A stretch of 64,000 bases of DNA from Bacteroidia bacterium. GTDB taxonomy: Bacteria > Bacteroidota > Bacteroidia > Chitinophagales > UBA2359. Location of the stretch: contig JAUHXA010000023.1 of the NCBI GenBank assembly GCA_030427245.1, positions 1-64,000 on the forward strand. Reading direction: 5' to 3'. Shown here piece by piece: positions 1 through 8,316 of the stretch (the stretch's first letter is position 1; each line of letters opens with the position of its first letter). Under the pieces are notes generated by a model. The model saw nothing but the letters and a program-made list of their open reading frames with translations. It was not told where the DNA came from and did no database searches. Position numbers and translations under genes: made by a program.

Positions 1-6
1 AAATTT

Positions 7-33
7 CTCGAATATTGATTCGAGTGTTTTTTT
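7..33 (+). terminator. Intrinsic terminator of an upstream gene
   Basis: A 7-bp perfect stem (CTCGAAT at 7-13 and ATTCGAG at 18-24) with a 4-base loop is followed by a run of T residues (27-33). This is the form of a Rho-independent terminator for a plus-strand gene that ends before the window. Confidence 0.55.
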
Positions 34-112
34 AATACTCAACATGGGTCGTTTAGTTTTTGTGTCAGAACTTAACTTTACGACCTTTTTTTAGACTTTC
101 CTAATCTTAGTT

Positions 113-445
113 TTGCACGGACTATTGTTAACTTTTCAATTTTCCCTACAAGAACAAAAAACGCCCCTTACTTTTGTCTTCCTCCAATATTTTCCAAGCA
201 TAGCTCTTTTTTTAGGGGGGATAGCCATCTTGTTAGCATTGACAAGCTATTCGATATTTACCAAAAGAGAGCAGTTTGGAATCATGGCTTTGTTTTTTCT
301 TGCCCCCCTCACTTGCGTATCCATAGGAGAGATGCCACTGACTTTTATTGCATGGGATTTCCAACCTGCAATTGGCTGGATGTATTGGGGAACGGGCTTG
401 CTCCTATTCGCTTTAAAATCAAATCTTTCAAATGCCTCAAAATAA
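113..445 (+). CDS. Possible small membrane protein, doubtful
   Basis: The frame encodes 110 residues with three hydrophobic stretches (about 20-50, 57-78 and 85-102), so it would be a small integral membrane protein. The only start near the 5' end is TTG at 113; an in-frame stop lies at 92-94 and no ATG comes before about 283. No ribosome binding site or promoter was seen. No family was recognised. It may be a real gene with a TTG start, the remnant of a longer gene, or chance coding in AT-rich DNA. The hydrophobic pattern and its length in the longest local frame are the only support. Confidence 0.35.
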   Translation: MHGLLLTFQFSLQEQKTPLTFVFLQYFPSIALFLGGIAILLALTSYSIFTKREQFGIMALFFLAPLTCVSIGEMPLTFIAWDFQPAIGWMYWGTGLLLFALKSNLSNASK

Positions 446-745
446 ATACAATTTGTTTGGTCTTTCATAAGAATAACCTTTGCAGCCAATTGGTTCACCA
501 ACATTATTTGTCACCTATCCATCAAGTAACAAAGATTATTACTCTATCATACAACGAACACTTTTACATTTCCTATTTTCGTAGCTGATTCTTATTGTTT
601 ACAGCTTTGAACAAGAACACATAATAAAAAAGAAGCTCAATTGGTGTAAACTAACTGTACCGTTAGTATGTGTTACGCCGTACAAGCTTCCTTTCAATTA
701 ACCTTCCTGTTCAATGCTTAATACAAAAACACAAATCCATCCATT
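446..745. other. Intergenic stretch, no gene seen
   Basis: About 300 bases between the doubtful small ORF and the large secreted protein. Only a short imperfect palindrome (CTAACTGTACCGTTAG near 649-665) was noted. It may lie in the promoter region of the 746 gene, but no TAnnTTTG element was found there. Confidence 0.4.
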
Positions 746-3700
746 ATGCAGCAAAAAACGCTACCCATCCTTTTCCTCACAACCCTAACCTTTCTTCTTG
801 CTCTATCCACCGACACCTTCCAAAAACCCTACACTTCAACAGCGTTGAACAACACGGCAACAATGCCCAAACCCACCGAAATCGTTCAAAAAGACAAAGA
901 CGACAAATCCTTCAAAAAACGAAGAAAGCAGTGGGAAGAAGACCGCAACAAAACCGCAGAAGGTGACAATTGGCGGGAAATAGATGCTCAATACCGACAG
1001 AAAAAACACGCTCGGATTGAAGCCAAACGCCAACATCTTTGGCAACAAGGCTTGCTCAAAACGAATGGCTTTGAAGACGTAGCCAATGGACATTTGACTG
1101 GCGAATGGCGAGAACGGGGCAGCAAAAACCAAGCAGGGCGTTTGCATACTTGCGACATAGATTTTGACAACAATCTCATTTATGCCGCATCCTCAGGCGG
1201 AATCCTTTGGCGGGGAAACATGGACGGCACCGATTGGACAAGCCTCAACGACTACCGTTCCTTTTACATTCATTCCGTAAGAGTCGTTTATACCGACGGC
1301 AATATGGGTTGCAGTCCAACATGGGAGCTCTATCAACTTTGCGCTGCCAATGGCGGAACCTACAATCCAGAAACCAAACAATGCGAAGGATGTGTAGCTT
1401 TTGAAACAGCAGAAGCAGCACAAGGACCTTGTGGAGAGGGCGAAGTGATGGATTGTGCGGGAAACTGCATCCCCGAAAGTCAGTTCAACGACTGGATTGG
1501 AGATGGATATTGCGACGATGGTACGTATGGGGCGGTGTTTACCTGCGACCAATTCAACAACGATGGCGAGGATTGCGGCACACCAAGTTCGGGTTGCAGC
1601 GCGGCATGGTTGAAGTACCAATTGTGTCTTGCAGCGGGAGGTGAATACAGCATTGGAGGAGGCACTTGCAGCGTTCCCATTGCAGCTTGTGGCGCATTTA
1701 CGAGTATTGCACAAGCGCAAGGGGCTTGCCCCGATGGTCAAATCATGGACTGCGATGGCAACTGTTTTGACCCCGAATTTTTTGGCGCAATTGGCAATGG
1801 CGATTGTCAAGACGGCAACGAAACGCCCAACTTCAAATGCACACAATACCAAAACGATGGTGAAGATTGCGGCACGATTAAGCGCATTATTGCAGCAGGA
1901 AATGGCGTTTTATACACCGACAATGAGGGCGCAACGTGGAACATTGCAGCAGGTTTGACGGGTACAGTCGACCGAATGGTGACAGCAAACGATGCGTATG
2001 AAACCATTTATGTCTTGACCACGAGTGGCGGATTGAAGCATTTGTACCGTTCTACCAACCAAGGTTCGAGCTTTGATTTTGTCTATACTTTTTCCACCAA
2101 CAACGGTGATATTTGGGCTTCTCGTTATGGCTCGGGTGACTTGTATGCAGTCAATGGAGAAGAAACCTATCGCTTGATAGCTGGCACGGACACACCCGTT
2201 TTAGTCGGTTCGGTCAATCCTTCGAGTACAGGCTACACGCTTTTGGTGGGTGGCGAAAGCGAAAATGGCGTTTTTCTATACAGCTACATGGACGGCAAAA
2301 TTTATGCTTCGATGGATGGAGGTTCAACATGGAGCTTCAAAAGCGACTCACCCGAAAATCCCTTTGGCAGAAACAGTTTGGGCTGCTCCACCTCCAATCC
2401 CAACCGAGTCTATATCGGTGGCGTAAACGCTTTTCGCAGCTACAATGGCGGCTCGTCTTGGACGCAGGTAAATGGCTGGGCAGAATATTATGGCGACCCA
2501 CAAAACAAATTACACGCCGATATTGACGGCATTGACACCTTCAAAGACACCGATGGCAGCGACTTTGTGATGGTGTCGACAGATGGCGGTTTGTACCGTT
2601 CGGACGATGATTTGCAGTCCGTCGACAACCGAACATTGAGTGGCATGGGCGTTGGTCAATACTACTCAGTTTACACCTGCAAGTTTGACCCAAAAGTCAT
2701 TTATATCGGCAGTCAAGACCAAGGTTTTCAGCGCACACGATTGGATGTGACGGGTGAAGGATTGGTGGATTTTGAGCAGACGATTAGTGGAGATTACGGA
2801 CACATCACCTCACTCGACGAAGGCGCAAGTTTTTGGACGGTTTACCCAGGCTTTGCGATGTACTATCCCGATGCCATCAACAGCAACGCCAATCGAACAT
2901 GGGATTTTGCGAATGATGGAAATGGATTTCAGTGGATGTCCCCTTTGATGGCTGACCCCGATGGTGCAGATAAGGTATTCATTGGAGGAAGTGGCGCAAG
3001 CAGTGGGCAGCACCTTTGGCATTTGAACACCAATGGCGGAACAAATATGATTCCTACCGAATTGCCTTTTGATTTTAGTAGCAGTGGCTCGATTACTGCC
3101 TTAGAATACGACTCCGAAACGCCCTCGATTCGCTATGTAATGACCAACGATGGCGACCTTTTCCGCACCAACAACGGCGGTGACAGTTGGACGCTTGTTT
3201 GGGAAGGACCTGATTCTATGCGTGGAAACGACATCATTCCTTCAAAGCTGAATGTCGGTACGGTATATATTGCAGGAAGCGGCTACTCCAATGCAGGCGT
3301 TTTGGTCAGCACCGATTATGGCGACACTTTCGAGCCGATGATTGAAGGTTTGCCTCCTACCAATATCAATCAATTGGCATTGACTCCCAACGAAGATTTG
3401 CTCTTTGCAGCGACCAACGTAGGGGCGTTTGTGTATGTATTTGCAGATGCGATGTGGTATGACATTGGCGGCATTAGCGCACCCGACCAAGATTACCGAA
3501 CGGTGGATTTTGTGCCAGCTACGGGAACGGTTCGTTTTGCGACCTATGGGCGTGGAGTTTGGGATTTTGCATTGGCGTGTTATGCCGCACCTACCCAATT
3601 GAGTACGCTTTCGGTCAGCACCAATTCCGCTTCTTTGCAGTGGAACAATACAACGGGCGCAAATGCCTATCAAGTGGATTACCGTCCGACTGGTGGCAAT

Positions 3701-5386
3701 GGATGGACAAGCCTTTTTACAAGTAGCAATACAATTTTTATTGAAGGTTTGGACGGTGATACAGATTACGAATTTACGGTGCGGGCGACTTGCGGCTCAA
3801 ATACGACCATGATTTCTGAAACAGGCACTTTTACAACCTATTGCACTGCAATGGCAAGCGATACGGAGTTTGGTTGGATTGAGCAAATTCGCTTGAATCA
3901 ACTCGACAACACAAGCGGCAACGATAGCGGTTATGGCGATTATTTGACTCAAAACACGACCGTTTTGGTCGGGATTCCCTACGAATTGCAACTCACACCA
4001 GCCTTCCCAACTTTTGCCGCTCCGCAACATTGGAAAGTATGGGCAGACTTGAATCGAGATGGAAGTTTTGACGAGGCAAACGAATTGTTGTTTGCGACCG
4101 AAAATGCTTTGGAGGAGGCTTTGGCGGTGGATTTGCAGCTATCGGAAATGGTCAGTGAAGGGGCTGCAATTTTGCGGATAGCCATGCAATACGACCAGCC
4201 GATTGCAGATGCTTGCAGTGCCTTTGTGTATGGCGAGGTGGAGGACTACACCATTGACATCAAAAAATACTGTACTTCAATGGGTAGCAGTGCTTATTGG
4301 GAGTGGATTGCGGGAGTGGAAGTGGGTGATTTTGTGCATGAAAGCGGTGCAAACGATGGTTTTGGCGACTTCAATGACCAAATCATCGAATTGACGGCTG
4401 GCGAAACCTATCCTGTCACTTTGACCCCTGGATTTTTGGGACAAGCGTATGATGAATATTGGAAAATTTGGATTGACTTCAATGGAAATGGCGAATTTGA
4501 GACCTCCGAATTGGCATTTGATGCGGGCAGCACAAGCACGGCTGCGGTCAATGGCGAAATCACCATACCTGAATCGGTGGCAAATACGTATGTCAAAATG
4601 CGGGTAGCTATGAAATACAGCGGTGCGTCCGATGCTTGCGAAATTTTTGGCGATGGTGAAGTCGAAGAATACACTGTACGATTGCGTGCAACGGAGGCCC
4701 GACTTCAATTGAAGGTCTTACTCGAAGGAGCTTTTGATGTCGAAACAGGCAGAATGACCACCAATTTGCTGCAAAGAAATCTCCTTCCGCTTGCCCAACC
4801 TTTCAATGGTGAACCGTGGAATTATACAGGTGCAGAGGTTTTGGGAAGCAGTGATTTGCTACCCGAAAACATGGTGGATTGGATTTTGGTCGAAATCCGA
4901 GATGCCAACGATGCTTCTATTATCCTCGAACAAAAAGCGGCGCTCCTCCTACAAGATGGCAGTATTGCAGACCCTCTCGACCCAACAGCCTCTAAAGGCT
5001 TGCGCTTTGAATCCAACTTGGAAGACATTTCGGCTGTTTTTGTTTCGGTCAAAACCCGCAATCACCTCGCTGTTCTTTCTGCTCAAACGGTTACACTGCC
5101 TACTGCTGCGCCGTTTGACTTGACGAACCCGAACAATGTGAGTGGTGGTGAATCGCAATTGACGGAATTGGATTCAGGAACAGGAGTGTTTGGTTTGTTG
5201 TCTGGTGACTTCAATAGCGACGGTATTGTGTCGGTTGAGGACTTCAATTTTTTCCACGCTCAATTGGCTTTGTTGAATTTTTATGTGGATGGGGACTGTA
5301 ATATGGACGGGATGGTGAATGTTGGGGATTATAATTTGTATCGAGGGAATTCGAGTGTGATTGGGGTTGAGGAGGTGAGGTATTAG
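746..5386 (+). CDS. Secreted multidomain protein: LNR, Asp-box propeller, Fn3, GEVED, dockerin-like
   Basis: A 1546-residue exported protein starting at ATG 746 with a signal peptide (residues 1-25, hydrophobic ILFLTTLTFLLALS). Two Cys-rich modules resembling Lin-12/Notch repeats end in NNDGEDCG (about 249-277) and QNDGEDCG (about 349-376). A long propeller region (about 380-940) carries Asp-box motifs such as DNEGATW, DGGSTW, NGGSSW and NGGDSW, as in sortilin/BNR-type proteins. A fibronectin III domain follows (about 944-1030), then two GEVED domains (about 1032-1315), each ending in GEVE(D/E)YT. The C-terminus (about 1486-1546) holds two dockerin-like calcium loops (DFNSDGIVSVEDF and DCNMDGMVNVGDY). 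The domain set suggests extracellular binding, adhesion or glycan contact; no catalytic residues are evident. The usual type IX sorting domain is missing, so the export route past the outer membrane is unclear. Confidence 0.85.
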   Translation: MQQKTLPILFLTTLTFLLALSTDTFQKPYTSTALNNTATMPKPTEIVQKDKDDKSFKKRRKQWEEDRNKTAEGDNWREIDAQYRQKKHARIEAKRQHLWQQGLLKTNGFEDVANGHLTGEWRERGSKNQAGRLHTCDIDFDNNLIYAASSGGILWRGNMDGTDWTSLNDYRSFYIHSVRVVYTDGNMGCSPTWELYQLCAANGGTYNPETKQCEGCVAFETAEAAQGPCGEGEVMDCAGNCIPESQFNDWIGDGYCDDGTYGAVFTCDQFNNDGEDCGTPSSGCSAAWLKYQLCLAAGGEYSIGGGTCSVPIAACGAFTSIAQAQGACPDGQIMDCDGNCFDPEFFGAIGNGDCQDGNETPNFKCTQYQNDGEDCGTIKRIIAAGNGVLYTDNEGATWNIAAGLTGTVDRMVTANDAYETIYVLTTSGGLKHLYRSTNQGSSFDFVYTFSTNNGDIWASRYGSGDLYAVNGEETYRLIAGTDTPVLVGSVNPSSTGYTLLVGGESENGVFLYSYMDGKIYASMDGGSTWSFKSDSPENPFGRNSLGCSTSNPNRVYIGGVNAFRSYNGGSSWTQVNGWAEYYGDPQNKLHADIDGIDTFKDTDGSDFVMVSTDGGLYRSDDDLQSVDNRTLSGMGVGQYYSVYTCKFDPKVIYIGSQDQGFQRTRLDVTGEGLVDFEQTISGDYGHITSLDEGASFWTVYPGFAMYYPDAINSNANRTWDFANDGNGFQWMSPLMADPDGADKVFIGGSGASSGQHLWHLNTNGGTNMIPTELPFDFSSSGSITALEYDSETPSIRYVMTNDGDLFRTNNGGDSWTLVWEGPDSMRGNDIIPSKLNVGTVYIAGSGYSNAGVLVSTDYGDTFEPMIEGLPPTNINQLALTPNEDLLFAATNVGAFVYVFADAMWYDIGGISAPDQDYRTVDFVPATGTVRFATYGRGVWDFALACYAAPTQLSTLSVSTNSASLQWNNTTGANAYQVDYRPTGGNGWTSLFTSSNTIFIEGLDGDTDYEFTVRATCGSNTTMISETGTFTTYCTAMASDTEFGWIEQIRLNQLDNTSGNDSGYGDYLTQNTTVLVGIPYELQLTPAFPTFAAPQHWKVWADLNRDGSFDEANELLFATENALEEALAVDLQLSEMVSEGAAILRIAMQYDQPIADACSAFVYGEVEDYTIDIKKYCTSMGSSAYWEWIAGVEVGDFVHESGANDGFGDFNDQIIELTAGETYPVTLTPGFLGQAYDEYWKIWIDFNGNGEFETSELAFDAGSTSTAAVNGEITIPESVANTYVKMRVAMKYSGASDACEIFGDGEVEEYTVRLRATEARLQLKVLLEGAFDVETGRMTTNLLQRNLLPLAQPFNGEPWNYTGAEVLGSSDLLPENMVDWILVEIRDANDASIILEQKAALLLQDGSIADPLDPTASKGLRFESNLEDISAVFVSVKTRNHLAVLSAQTVTLPTAAPFDLTNPNNVSGGESQLTELDSGTGVFGLLSGDFNSDGIVSVEDFNFFHAQLALLNFYVDGDCNMDGMVNVGDYNLYRGNSSVIGVEEVRY

Positions 5387-5395
5387 GGTTTTGTT

Positions 5396-5504
5396 TTTTT
5401 GAACAGGAACTTCTAGATGGGGAAGGAACTTGCTTGGATGGATAATGGATTTGCTGCGTACAGTGAGAAAACTTCCTGTAAATCTAGCAGTTCCTGTTCA
5501 AAAA
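5396..5504. repeat. 109-bp element with 23-bp terminal inverted repeats
   Basis: The arms at 5396-5418 and 5482-5504 match at 22 of 23 positions (TTTTTGAACAGGAACT then CTAGAT) and enclose 63 bases. There is no T-tract placed for termination on either strand, and no coding frame. It resembles a miniature inverted-repeat element or a structured RNA at the 3' end of the 746 gene. No target duplication was found. Confidence 0.55.
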
Positions 5505-5518
5505 GGTAGCGTAAACCT

Positions 5519-5605
5519 TGCCAACAGTTGAAAACTTTGGCAACGGTTGAAGCGGTCAAGCCGGGTCGTTCAACTGTTGCCATAACTTGTCCCGATTACT
5601 CGGGA
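5519..5605. repeat. Small palindromic repeats
   Basis: GCCAACAGTTGAA (about 5520-5532) and TTCAACTGTTGCC (5569-5581) form an imperfect inverted repeat, with a third related copy GGCAACGGTTGAA between them. It is followed by the palindrome TCCCGA-TTAC-TCGGGA at 5590-5605. Related sequences occur at about 43630-43680 and 53783-53798, so these look like dispersed intergenic repeats. Confidence 0.4.
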
Positions 5606-5663
5606 ATTGGAAATTGTTGGCAAAGTTTCTCTTGTTGAATAAAGAAACCAAACGACTCCCATT

Positions 5664-5695
5664 TTTGTTATTGAAAGTGTTTTGATGTATTTTTG
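5664..5695 (+). promoter_or_regulatory. Bacteroidota-type promoter of the toxin-antitoxin pair
   Basis: TTTG at 5664-5667 and TATTTTTG at 5688-5695 fit the Bacteroidota -33/-7 consensus TTTG / TAnnTTTG with a 20-base spacer. The predicted transcript start is about 5702, some 13 bases before the antitoxin ATG. Confidence 0.55.
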
Positions 5696-5714
5696 AGCCA
5701 TTAAATGATTAAAA

Positions 5715-6065
5715 ATGAGTGTATCAACATTAGAAGCTAAAACTGTTTCCATTTCCCTTCAATTAAATTATGCACAAATATTGGAATTGGCGTTGCAGTT
5801 GATGAAAGAAGACAAAGAGCAGTTGATGAAGGATTTGGGGGATTCTTTAGCAAGAGAATGTAAGGAAGAAAGTAAACCTTCAATAGAAGAACCTACTACT
5901 AACTACAATTCCACTACTGTCGAAGAAATCAAAGCGGGAAAGTCAACATATAAACCTGTAGGCAAAGGCTATCTAAAAAAGTTGCAAGAGGAAGCTCAAG
6001 AAATATGGGAAGATGAACCTTTGACTGATGCTGAAATAAATGAACAAATCAAGAAGCATTTATGA
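5715..6065 (+). CDS. Probable antitoxin of a PIN-domain TA pair
   Basis: A 116-residue protein directly upstream of a PIN-domain gene, overlapping it by four bases (ATGA at 6062-6065), the usual arrangement of type II toxin-antitoxin operons. It is charged, with a short predicted beta/helix N-terminus (VSISLQLNYAQILELALQLM) that could be a DNA-binding or dimer region, an acidic/polar middle, and a helical C-terminal tail rich in Glu/Lys that would bind the toxin. A good promoter precedes it. The sequence was not recognised as a named antitoxin family (not clearly AbrB, RHH or Phd), so the call rests on gene order and size. Confidence 0.65.
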   Translation: MSVSTLEAKTVSISLQLNYAQILELALQLMKEDKEQLMKDLGDSLARECKEESKPSIEEPTTNYNSTTVEEIKAGKSTYKPVGKGYLKKLQEEAQEIWEDEPLTDAEINEQIKKHL

Positions 6066-6517
6066 AAAACTATGTACTCGATACCAATATATTGATTCAC
6101 ATTGCCAATATTTCTAAAACATGGGAGAAAATCAATGAACAATTTGACCCTTTTGGAAACAACTCTTACTTGTCTTTCGCTACGGTTGCAGAAGCCAAGT
6201 CTTTTGCGAAAAGGTTGAGATGGGGAAAAGGAAAAATGAGCATTTTAGAAGGAGTCACCCGTTCTTTCAAATTGGTTCATTCAAGTGATGAACTGATTCC
6301 ACATTATGTTGAAATTGACGTATTTAGTCAAGGAAGCCATCCTTCTCTTAAACTTCCCAAAGGGATGTCTGCTCGGAATATGGGTAAAAACGATATTTGG
6401 ATTGCAGCTACTGCGAAATCTATTGAAGGGGCAGAACTGATTACCACGGATAGAGATTTTGAGCATTTGGATGGTGTTTTTTTCAAGGTGAATTATGTGG
6501 GAGGTGTTCAAGCATAG
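6062..6517 (+). CDS. PIN-domain toxin (VapC-like ribonuclease)
   Basis: A 151-residue PIN-domain protein. The acidic residues expected for the metal-dependent nuclease site are visible: Asp7 in YVLDTNIL, Glu44 in TVAEAKSF, Asp111 in GKNDIWIAA and Asp130 in ITTDRDF. PIN toxins cleave RNA, often tRNA or rRNA, and are held inactive by the partner antitoxin. The start codon lies inside the stop of the upstream gene, so translation is probably coupled. Length and motif spacing are normal for VapC-like toxins. The RNA target cannot be inferred. The nearby inverted-repeat elements (5396-5605) fit an accessory insertion next to the 746 gene. Confidence 0.85.
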   Translation: MKNYVLDTNILIHIANISKTWEKINEQFDPFGNNSYLSFATVAEAKSFAKRLRWGKGKMSILEGVTRSFKLVHSSDELIPHYVEIDVFSQGSHPSLKLPKGMSARNMGKNDIWIAATAKSIEGAELITTDRDFEHLDGVFFKVNYVGGVQA

Positions 6518-6607
6518 CTTGCCTAGCAAATTGGCATACTTGCAGATGAAAAAGAACTTCCAAATGCTACAAGTAATTTCATTTCAACTGTCATTAAAGT
6601 TTCTCTC

Positions 6608-7081
6608 TCACCCAGAACGCCCTCTCCAATCCCCAGGAAACAACACCAAATGCACACTCATAAACAAGAAGAGAAAATTCAGTCCTATCAAAAGCCAACC
6701 CAGAAAAGACATGCCTGTGATGATGGTGCAATCTTCGGGAGAATTGGGATTGTAATACACTTCAATCGTGCTGCCGACAGGATGCATTCTTGCGAAATCG
6801 TACAAATCACCCTTCCAACTTTGAGAAGCTTCTCCCAAATTGAAGTAACGCCCTTTTCCGTGATAGGTAGTGCCGTTAATCGTGTATTCATAATCAAACT
6901 GCAGTTGGTACAAGTTGTTCTTTTTTCCTGAATTTGGATTGACCCTACTTTTCAATACTTCCCCTTCAACTATAGACCAATCTTTGCTTGCAGAAGCATT
7001 TATATAAAATGGAACGGTCAGTTTGTAGTAAAGCAGCATGAAAATAGATAAGAAGATAAGTCCTACAAGTCTTTTACCCAT
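6608..7081 (-). CDS. DUF3592 membrane protein
   Basis: A 157-residue membrane protein with an N-terminal transmembrane segment (about 5-25), an extracytoplasmic beta-rich domain (about 35-125) and a second transmembrane segment (about 127-150). The central pattern, with W-x-x-x-x-G-x-V near the start and YYNPxxPxxC near the end, is that of DUF3592 proteins. Their function is unknown. It is transcribed alone on the minus strand, convergent with the toxin gene. Confidence 0.75.
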   Translation of the reverse strand: MGKRLVGLIFLSIFMLLYYKLTVPFYINASASKDWSIVEGEVLKSRVNPNSGKKNNLYQLQFDYEYTINGTTYHGKGRYFNLGEASQSWKGDLYDFARMHPVGSTIEVYYNPNSPEDCTIITGMSFLGWLLIGLNFLFLFMSVHLVLFPGDWRGRSG

Positions 7082-7351
7082 ATTTTTTATTTAGAAGGTT
7101 AGTTTGTTGATAACCCAAATCATTCTTTTATAGTTCCTTCAATCGAATTTCTCGTTTCGCCACAAAACCAAGTAATAATTTGGTTTCAAAACTTATATTG
7201 AAGGGTTTTGTTTTTGTTGTTATAGTGGTAGAAGGGAATTTATTCCGTTCAGAATCAGTTTTGAGTTGACCATTCAAGGATGAGTGCGTAAATTCACAAT
7301 ATTTTTTCTTTGTTCTTTATCAACACAAACACTTGAACATAACAAAAACCA

Positions 7352-8245
7352 ATGGAATCTGCAATACTTTTATTTGTCATCGTTATCTGCGTAGTCAGTT
7401 ACCAAGCCTTCAAAAACCTGCAATTCTATGAGCAGTACCTATTTGAAGTAGATGCCATATTGGGACGAAAAGAATATGTGCGTATGGTCAGTTCGGGCTT
7501 TTTGCATGTCAATATGATGCACTTGGCGTTCAATATGATTGCCCTGTATTCTTTTGGCATCTCGGTTGGTATAGCATTTGGTTTGCCTAAGTTTTTTTTC
7601 ATTTATTTTGCGAGTTTATTGGCGGGCAATGCTTTGGCACTGTATATCCATCGCAATCACGGGAGTTATCGAGCAGTAGGTGCATCGGGAGCGATTAGTG
7701 GAGTGGTGTATGCGAGTATCGCTTTGTTTCCGAGCAGCAAGATAGGCTTGATATTGATTCCGCCGATTATTCCTGCATGGTTGTTTGGGATTGTGTTTTT
7801 GTTGGTGTCTATGTATGGCATCAAATCACAGCGAGACAACATCGGACACGAAGCGCATTTAGGCGGAGCAGTGGCGGGAATGTTGTTGGCGATTGCGATG
7901 GAACCAAGTGTGTTGGTTGCCCATAGTTTCTTCATTTTCATCATGCTTGTACCGACATTGGCGTTTTTATATATGGTTGTTCGTCGTCCTGAAATGCTGC
8001 ATGTTGACAATTTCTTCAAAACCGAAATCGAACATTTTCGCAACCGAAACCGTCGTCAAAGGAGTTCAAATCGCCCTCGTTCTGATTCTCGCCCTCACTC
8101 CAGTTCAAGCTCTAAAACCTATACCGATACACAAACCGAAACGGAAGAGTTAGACGCACTTTTAGACAAGGTGAATCGAAAGGGGTTGGATAGTTTGACG
8201 GAAGTGGAGAAAATGAGATTGGAGGAATTGTCGAGGAAATTGTAG
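7352..8245 (+). CDS. Rhomboid-family intramembrane serine protease
   Basis: A 297-residue protein with six or seven membrane segments in the first 210 residues. The rhomboid dyad is present: Ser112 in GASGAISG and His169 in HEAHLGG. The upstream HVNMMHLAFNMIALY matches the conserved HxxxNM region of the family. Rhomboids cleave transmembrane helices of other proteins within the membrane. The C-terminal 80 residues are cytoplasmic and poorly structured (RNRNRRQRSS, then Ser/Thr-rich), ending in an acidic helix. No substrate is suggested by the neighbours. It is followed by the O-acetylation pair after a 71-base gap, so co-transcription is possible but not shown. Confidence 0.9.
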   Translation: MESAILLFVIVICVVSYQAFKNLQFYEQYLFEVDAILGRKEYVRMVSSGFLHVNMMHLAFNMIALYSFGISVGIAFGLPKFFFIYFASLLAGNALALYIHRNHGSYRAVGASGAISGVVYASIALFPSSKIGLILIPPIIPAWLFGIVFLLVSMYGIKSQRDNIGHEAHLGGAVAGMLLAIAMEPSVLVAHSFFIFIMLVPTLAFLYMVVRRPEMLHVDNFFKTEIEHFRNRNRRQRSSNRPRSDSRPHSSSSSKTYTDTQTETEELDALLDKVNRKGLDSLTEVEKMRLEELSRKL

Positions 8246-8316
8246 GCATCTAAATGAATATTTCCGAAAATATCATTTATTTCGCACTGCAAAAATAAAT
8301 AGCTCATACTCTCCGC

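Noticed and set aside
1193-1852. Long minus-strand open frame (219 codons) within the 746-5386 gene
   Set aside because: It lies wholly opposite a gene with clear domains, is Cys/Ala/Ile-biased as expected for a shadow frame and has no recognisable motif.
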